Source: Bacteroidota bacterium
GTDB lineage: Bacteria; Bacteroidota; Bacteroidia; Chitinophagales; Chitinophagaceae
Length of the DNA: 11,178 bases
Assembly (NCBI GenBank): GCA_023429985.1
Contig: JAEZCV010000055.1
Location: forward strand, 1-11,178
Reading direction: 5' to 3'
Below the pieces are notes generated by a model that did not search any database, was not told the DNA's origin, and saw nothing but the letters and a program-made list of their open reading frames with translations. Position 1 is the first letter of the stretch. Each line of letters starts with the position of its first letter. A program made the translations under genes and the position numbers. This document shows positions 7,088 through 11,178 of this stretch, piece after piece.

Positions 7088-8257
7088 CTATAATTTAATA
7101 ATGTCGGCCGCATAATTCCGGGCTTCCCCATCGCTTTCGAAATATTGTTCAAGGGAAGGCTTTTCAATGAATTTCACCTTTTGCATGGTCTTTTCTATAA
7201 CATCGGTCATATCTAAAAACCCTATTCGATTACGCAAGAAGGCATAAACTGCAATTTCATTGGCAGCGTTCAAAACACAGGGAAGATTGCCACCTTTTTC
7301 CAGCGACTCCATGGCAAGGGCAAGGTTGCGGAAAGTGCGCAGATCGGGCTCCTCAAAGGTTAGATTTTTAATTTTCTGCAACTCGCAACGCGGATATTCA
7401 TTAGGAATTCTCGACGGGAATGCCAATGCATACTGAATGGGCAGTTTCATATCGGGCAATCCCAATTGAGCTTTTATACTTCCATCCTGGAACTGGACCA
7501 TGGAATGTATGATGCTTTGCGGATGCACCATCACTTCAATCTGCTCATTTTTTAAATTAAAAAGCCATTTGGCCTCGATCATTTCAAGACCTTTATTCAT
7601 CAGCGTTGCCGAATCAATACTGATTTTGGCACCCATGTTCCAATTTGGATGTTGCAGCGCGTGTTCTCTTTTTACATTCAATAAATAATTGGGTTTTCTA
7701 CCTAAAAAAGGTCCACCCGATGCAGTGAGAATTACTTTTTCAATGGGATTTCTCATCTCTCCTACCAGGCATTGAAAAATAGCAGAATGTTCCGAATCAA
7801 CCGGAATAACCGGAACGCGGTTTTCAACTGCCAGCTGCATTACTATATCTCCGGCTACCACCAGCGTTTCTTTATTTGCCAGTGCAATTGCCTTTCCCGA
7901 TTTTATAGCTCTTATGGTTGGCTTAAGACCGGCAAAACCAACAATGGCTGCCAGCATCATATCGTAAACATCCATTCCGGCCACTTCTTCCAGCGCTTGT
8001 TCGCCCCCGAAAACTTTTACATCGGTTGAGGATAGCGCTTCTTTAACTTTAGCGTATTTCTGTTCATCACAAACAACCACTATGTTGGGCTGGTATTTAA
8101 TTGCCTGCTCCACCAACAGTTCGTCGTTGCTGCCACAGGTAAGTACTTCAATGGAGAATTTATCGGGATGTGCAGCTATCACTTCCAGGGCCTGGGTTCC
8201 TATGGATCCTGTAGAACCAAAAATGGCAATTCGTTTAATGGTAGTGGTTTGATTCAT
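7088..8257 (-). CDS. dxr: 1-deoxy-D-xylulose 5-phosphate reductoisomerase
   Basis: The enzyme rearranges and reduces 1-deoxy-D-xylulose 5-phosphate to 2-C-methyl-D-erythritol 4-phosphate with NADPH, the first committed step of the MEP isoprenoid pathway in the cytoplasm. The protein has 389 residues, within the usual range. The N-terminal Rossmann motif is GSTGSIG (14-20). ALANKETLVVAG (125-136) precedes the metal-binding PVDSEHSA, where Asp154 and Glu156 match the family ligands. Other landmarks are TASGGP (178-183), HPNWNMG (203-209), and NKGLE (221-225), where Glu225 is the third metal ligand and Asn221/Lys222 bind phosphate. VHPQSIIHSMV follows at about 244-254. All key residues are intact. 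The ATG at 8255-8257 places the Rossmann motif at the expected distance. It is probably the first gene of a dxr-rseP unit. Confidence 0.97.
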   Translation of the reverse strand: MNQTTTIKRIAIFGSTGSIGTQALEVIAAHPDKFSIEVLTCGSNDELLVEQAIKYQPNIVVVCDEQKYAKVKEALSSTDVKVFGGEQALEEVAGMDVYDMMLAAIVGFAGLKPTIRAIKSGKAIALANKETLVVAGDIVMQLAVENRVPVIPVDSEHSAIFQCLVGEMRNPIEKVILTASGGPFLGRKPNYLLNVKREHALQHPNWNMGAKISIDSATLMNKGLEMIEAKWLFNLKNEQIEVMVHPQSIIHSMVQFQDGSIKAQLGLPDMKLPIQYALAFPSRIPNEYPRCELQKIKNLTFEEPDLRTFRNLALAMESLEKGGNLPCVLNAANEIAVYAFLRNRIGFLDMTDVIEKTMQKVKFIEKPSLEQYFESDGEARNYAADIIKL

Positions 8258-8270
8258 GGATTGATCTGGT

Positions 8271-8300
8271 CAAGTTAGTTAATTGCGGTAAAAATAACAA
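8271..8300 (-). promoter_or_regulatory. Candidate promoter for dxr-rseP
   Basis: On the minus strand, TTG (8300-8298) is followed after 20 nt by TAACTTG (8277-8271), a shortened version of the TAnnTTTG box. The leader would be only about 7-10 nt. The site lies just downstream of the repeat hairpin that ends the preceding gene, which fits a new transcription unit. It is a pattern match only. Confidence 0.3.
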
Positions 8301-8307
8301 TTTGGGG

Positions 8308-8408
8308 AGGTTTAGGGTAGTTTAGGTTTAGGTTTAGCTGTTTAGGCGTTTAGGCGTTTAGAATTAAGCGCAACCATCTAAACAACTAAACGCCTAAACA
8401 ACTAAACC
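8308..8408. repeat. GTTTAGGC phrase repeat forming a 23-position hairpin over the GH3 stop codon
   Basis: The left half (8308-8361) repeats GGTTTA and GCGTTTAG words. The right half (8377-8408) carries their complements. Arms 8331-8353 and 8386-8408 match at 22 of 23 positions around a 32-nt centre, and a second perfect 14-bp register exists from 8348-8361. The right arm contains the TAG stop codon of the GH3-family gene (8402-8404) and extends into its last codons. In that gene's mRNA the hairpin begins at the stop. No T-run follows, so it may be a transcript-end stabiliser or a Rho-type end, not a classical terminator. Confidence 0.88.
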
Positions 8409-9916
8409 CTCTCTACATACCTCCCATCCACAAACTCCATTAACGCTTCCGCTATTTTACGGTCATTGCTCAAACGAGGGACTTTATTTTGTCCGCCCAG
8501 TTTACCAATAGATTTCATGTAATCAATAAATCCATTTTTTCTTAGTGGCTGAATTTTCAATGGCTGAAGAATACTTCCTGCTATAAGGTCATCATAATAA
8601 ATATTCTTTCCTCTTAAATTTTCGTCGACCTGCATAGCAAAAGCATCGAGGTTAGCGGGTGGATTTTCAAATTCAACAAACCATTCGTGGTAGCTCTTAC
8701 CTTTCCCTTCCTGTATCATAGGTGCAACCGTAAATTCGTTTATATGGATATTTTGTTCTGCTGCAGCTTTCAGTAAGCTGTGTTCCACTTCTTCACCAAT
8801 TACATGTTCACCAAAGGCCGAAATATAATGTTTGGTTCTTCCCGTAACTACAATGCGGTATGGATTGGTGCTGACGAATTTTATGGTATCACCAATATTA
8901 TAGCCCCACAATCCTGCATTGTTATTTATGATGAGTGCATAGTTCTCTCCTACCTTCACATCATGAAGCGAAAGCCTGGTAGGATTATCATTAAAAATTT
9001 CCCCTGCAGGAACAAATTCAAAGAATATCCCGCTGTTGGTATTCAATAAAAGTCCATCTTCATTTTGAGAATCCTGGAAAGCAAAAAATCCTTCCGATGC
9101 CGGAAAAGTTTCAATGGCATCCACATTTCTGCCTATACTTTCAAACAACCTTGATTTATAGGGTTCGAAGTTCACACCTCCATGCACCATCACTGAAAAC
9201 TGTGGGAAAAGCTCTCCAACTTTCTTTCCACTTTTCTCGGTAAGCCTGTCGAAATACATTTGCACCCATGGTGGAATACCACTTATAAGTGTCATTTTTT
9301 GGGAGATGGTTTCTTCAACAATTTTATCCAGTTTGTTTTCCCAGTCTTCAATACAATTGGTTTCATAACTGGGCATCTGGTTGGCGCGCAGGTATTTTGG
9401 AATATGATGATTTACGATGCCGCTGAGCCTGCCCGTTGGTATGCCGCCGATTCTTTCGAGCACCGGCGAACCTGAAAGAAAGATCAACTTACCATCGGCA
9501 AAAGAGGTGTTACCCGATTCGGCCATATAACATAACAAGGCATTCCTTGCACTGTTAAAATGGTTGGGAATAGATTCCTTGGTGATGGGAATATATTTAA
9601 CGCCACTGGTAGTGCCGCTGGTTTTGGCAAAATAAATAGGCATGCCTTTCCAGAGAATGTTGTGTTTTCCTTCTTTGATCTTTTCTATATAATCTCTAAA
9701 GCCTTCGTAATCGCGGATGGGAACGGCTTTTTTGAAATCGGCATAATTGTTCAGGGAATCAAACCCGTGTTCCTTTCCAAATTCGGTGAGCTTTCCCGTT
9801 TTCAGCAGCTGGCCGAGGATCTGGTCCTGGTCGTGAAGAGCTGTGGTCATGCCCTTCTTTATCTTAGTATATATATAGGAAGCAAAAGGCTTCGCTAGGA
9901 ATGACTTTATCTTCAT
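8402..9916 (-). CDS. GH3-family acyl-adenylate/amide synthetase-like protein
   Basis: The protein has 504 residues and belongs to the GH3 (auxin-responsive) branch of the ANL adenylate-forming superfamily. Plant members join amino acids to hormone carboxylates through an acyl-AMP. The P-loop-like ATP motif is KTSGTTSGVKYIP (98-110). Further family landmarks are PASEGFFAF (272-280), GYNIGDTIKF (338-347) with Asp343 a likely ribose contact, VVTGR (356-360), and the hinge segment YISAFGEHV (364-372), which precedes the small C-terminal domain. No signal peptide is present, so it is probably cytoplasmic. Bacterial GH3 proteins are widespread in this phylum but their substrates are not established, and nothing nearby reveals one. 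It starts a leftward unit across a divergent spacer from rplU, and its stop codon lies in a repeat hairpin. Confidence 0.9.
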   Translation of the reverse strand: MKIKSFLAKPFASYIYTKIKKGMTTALHDQDQILGQLLKTGKLTEFGKEHGFDSLNNYADFKKAVPIRDYEGFRDYIEKIKEGKHNILWKGMPIYFAKTSGTTSGVKYIPITKESIPNHFNSARNALLCYMAESGNTSFADGKLIFLSGSPVLERIGGIPTGRLSGIVNHHIPKYLRANQMPSYETNCIEDWENKLDKIVEETISQKMTLISGIPPWVQMYFDRLTEKSGKKVGELFPQFSVMVHGGVNFEPYKSRLFESIGRNVDAIETFPASEGFFAFQDSQNEDGLLLNTNSGIFFEFVPAGEIFNDNPTRLSLHDVKVGENYALIINNNAGLWGYNIGDTIKFVSTNPYRIVVTGRTKHYISAFGEHVIGEEVEHSLLKAAAEQNIHINEFTVAPMIQEGKGKSYHEWFVEFENPPANLDAFAMQVDENLRGKNIYYDDLIAGSILQPLKIQPLRKNGFIDYMKSIGKLGGQNKVPRLSNDRKIAEALMEFVDGRYVERV

Positions 9917-10139
9917 GTGAGGTTAAAAGCGGCACGAAGCTAGTTATAAATGTCGGGATAAAACCCTCTTTACCTTAATTTTAGGGCCCTGGCACTCCGC
10001 GCTAGCGCATGATTTTAAGGCAGATAGATGGATATAAACGTTAAAAATTGATTTTGTTTGCCCATACGCTATAATTTTTATGGATAGCCTTTTTAGTTCT
10101 GTCTTTTCCCCTTACCTTTGCCCACCTAATTTTTGAACC
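9917..10139. other. Divergent spacer between the GH3-like gene and rplU, with a palindrome-rich core
   Basis: No coding region is credible in this 223-bp spacer. Its middle holds two perfect palindromes, AGGGCCCT (9983-9990) and GCGCTAGCGC (9999-10008). They are framed by a 6-bp inverted repeat, CCTTAA (9973-9978) and TTAAGG (10015-10020). This GC-rich patch stands out from the AT-rich flanks. On the minus strand TAGCTTCG (9942-9935) is a weak -7-like match for the GH3-like gene. The rplU promoter is listed separately. Confidence 0.5.
10113..10120 (+). promoter_or_regulatory. Candidate -7 box of the rplU-rpmA promoter
   Basis: TACCTTTG is an exact match to the Bacteroidota TAnnTTTG box and lies 20 nt before the rplU ATG, leaving a leader of about 12 nt. 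Upstream, a T-rich stretch (10090-10093) sits at the -33 distance but lacks a clear TTG. A strong single promoter would suit ribosomal protein genes. Confidence 0.5.
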
Positions 10140-10439
10140 ATGTTCGCAGTAGTAAAAATAGCCGGAAAGCAATTCAAAGTAGCCAAAGACCAGACTTTGT
10201 ACGTACCTAAACTTGGTGGTAACGCCGGTGATAAAGTAGAATTTTCAGATGTAATTATGTCCGATGACAATGGCAATCTGAAGTTCAGTAATGGTGGGAT
10301 CAAGATCTCTGCAGAGATTCTTGACCAGGTAAAAGGTGACAAAGTGATTGCTTACAAGCAAAAACGCAGGAAAGGTTTCCGTAAAAAACTTGGGCATCGT
10401 GCTCATTACACAAAAATCAAAATCAACGCAATCGCTTAA
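10140..10439 (+). CDS. rplU: Large ribosomal subunit protein bL21
   Basis: This 99-residue protein is the usual length for bL21, a 23S rRNA-binding protein of the large subunit. It opens MFAVVKIAGKQFKV, typical of the family (the A-x-V-x-x-x-G-K-Q-x-x-V pattern). It ends with the basic signature KRRKGFRKKLGHRAHYTKIKI (about 74-95), which contacts rRNA. The ATG is fixed by the conserved N-terminus and the nearby promoter. rpmA follows after 54 bp in the same direction, the near-universal bL21-bL27 order, so they should be co-transcribed. Confidence 0.98.
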   Translation: MFAVVKIAGKQFKVAKDQTLYVPKLGGNAGDKVEFSDVIMSDDNGNLKFSNGGIKISAEILDQVKGDKVIAYKQKRRKGFRKKLGHRAHYTKIKINAIA

Positions 10440-10493
10440 TGTTTTCATGTAAATGAAAGCAGGTAAGTTGTAAAGTTTCTAAATCAAAATATC

Positions 10494-10760
10494 ATGGCAC
10501 ATAAAAAAGGTGAAGGCAGTGTAAAAAATGGTCGCGACTCAAACAGCAAACGTTTGGGAGTAAAGATCTATGGTGGCCAGCCTGCAATTGCCGGTAACAT
10601 CATCGTTCGTCAACGCGGAACGGTTTACCATCCTGGTAAAAACGTAGGTGTTGGAAAAGATTACACACTGTTTGCATTAACCGATGGAACGGTTGAATAC
10701 AGAAAAGGAAAGCAAAACAGGACATTCGTTTCTGTTAGCGAGGTGGAAGTATCGGCATAG
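10494..10760 (+). CDS. rpmA: Large ribosomal subunit protein bL27
   Basis: This 88-residue protein has the bL27 family length and signature. The N-terminus MAHKKGEGSVKNGRDS reaches toward the peptidyl transferase centre in bacterial ribosomes. The central motif GGQPAIAGNIIVRQRGT (about 27-43) is diagnostic. There is no cleavable N-terminal extension of the Firmicutes kind, since the protein starts directly at MAHKKG. It is the second gene of the rplU-rpmA unit. Confidence 0.98.
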   Translation: MAHKKGEGSVKNGRDSNSKRLGVKIYGGQPAIAGNIIVRQRGTVYHPGKNVGVGKDYTLFALTDGTVEYRKGKQNRTFVSVSEVEVSA

Positions 10761-10858
10761 TGTTTGAATTATTTGGTACGTAAAAACTTTGATAGTTAAA
10801 AATTCCTTTATAATTTTACTATCGTTATTGTTTTACTAACCATTTAAATTCAAAAAAC

Positions 10859-11104
10859 ATGGCAACAGCAAAAAAAGGTGCAGCTAAAAAATCTGCTCCT
10901 AAAAAAGCAGCTAGAAAAGCGGCTCCTAAAAAAGCAGCCAGAAAAGCAGCACCAAAGAAAGCGGCTAAGAAAGCAGCAAGAAAAGCAGCTCCTAAAAAAG
11001 CAGCTAGAAAAACTGCAAGAAAAGCAGCTCCTAAAAAAGCAGCTAGAAAAGCGGCTCCTAAAAAAGCAGCTAAAAAAGCAGCAAGAAAGTCAGCTAAAAA
11101 GTAA
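10859..11104 (+). CDS. Histone H1-like Lys/Ala-rich DNA-binding protein
   Basis: The 81 residues consist almost entirely of Lys, Ala, Arg and Pro in (A)PKKAARKA units. This resembles the C-terminal tail of histone H1 and bacterial H1-like proteins (Hc1/AlgP-type). Such tails are unfolded, strongly basic and bind DNA without sequence preference, so nucleoid compaction is the likely role. A 25-residue block is repeated exactly: residues 18-42 recur as 53-77. No globular domain is present. It lies 98 bp after rpmA in the same direction. I see no clear promoter in that gap, so it may be read with the ribosomal genes or from its own weak promoter. A strong terminator follows. The ATG comes directly after an A-rich leader. 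Confidence 0.85.
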   Translation: MATAKKGAAKKSAPKKAARKAAPKKAARKAAPKKAAKKAARKAAPKKAARKTARKAAPKKAARKAAPKKAAKKAARKSAKK

Positions 11105-11128
11105 GACTCTTAAAAAAAGTGTTATAGT

Positions 11129-11156
11129 AAAGTCCCGGTTCTCCGGGACTTTTTTA
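11129..11156 (+). terminator. Intrinsic terminator after the H1-like gene
   Basis: AGTCCCGG (11131-11138) pairs perfectly with CCGGGACT (11143-11150) around a TTCT loop. Two more A-T pairs extend the base, and a run of T follows (11150-11155). It lies 25 nt past the stop codon and would end the rplU-rpmA-histone transcript. Confidence 0.92.
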
Positions 11157-11178
11157 GTGAATGGTCAATGGTGAATGG

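Noticed and set aside
10878..11174. Alternative Lys/Gln/Leu-rich frame over the histone-like gene
   Set aside because: It is the shifted reading of the same repeats, and it runs through the terminator hairpin. The Lys/Ala/Pro frame matches a known protein type and stops before the terminator.

Overview
The window looks like a chromosomal segment of a member of the Bacteroidota, most likely close to Chitinophagaceae. The supporting signs are AT-rich spacers, promoter-like TAnnTTTG boxes in place of E. coli-type boxes, a tmRNA tag ending in YAMAA, the dxr-rseP pairing, and a WD40/caspase fusion protein of a type common in this phylum. Placement below phylum is an inference from gene style, not from any search.

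Layout, left to right: the 3' end of a nucleotide-sugar pyrophosphorylase (probable mannose-1-phosphate guanylyltransferase) runs rightward into a repeat-filled convergent spacer (about 145-290). A large leftward gene (291-4538) encodes an exported beta-propeller/caspase protein. Next comes a 378-bp spacer with a structured GC-rich element and the tmRNA terminator, then ssrA itself (4917-5287, minus strand) and a 321-bp spacer of low-complexity inverted repeats. Then come rseP (5609-6955), dxr (7088-8257) and a GH3-family adenylate-forming enzyme (8402-9916), all leftward. After a divergent spacer, the rightward ribosomal genes rplU and rpmA are followed by a Lys/Ala-rich histone-H1-like gene closed by a clear intrinsic terminator.

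Most genes are housekeeping: isoprenoid precursor synthesis (Dxr), regulated intramembrane proteolysis (RseP), ribosome rescue (tmRNA), large-subunit proteins bL21 and bL27, and a nucleoid-type basic protein. The two less ordinary proteins are the envelope-targeted caspase fusion and the GH3-like enzyme.

The most unusual signal is in the spacers. Four spacers (161-295, 5295-5428, 5479-5600, 8308-8408) each contain a different short word repeated in tandem. In each, the complementary word recurs on the other side, giving a long hairpin (26 bp perfect, 16 bp perfect, 22 of 23 bp, and one imperfect period-8 pairing). In two cases the repeat begins at, or overlaps, the stop codon of a neighbouring gene. 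The words differ between sites but the architecture is the same, so this is not an ordinary dispersed repeat family.
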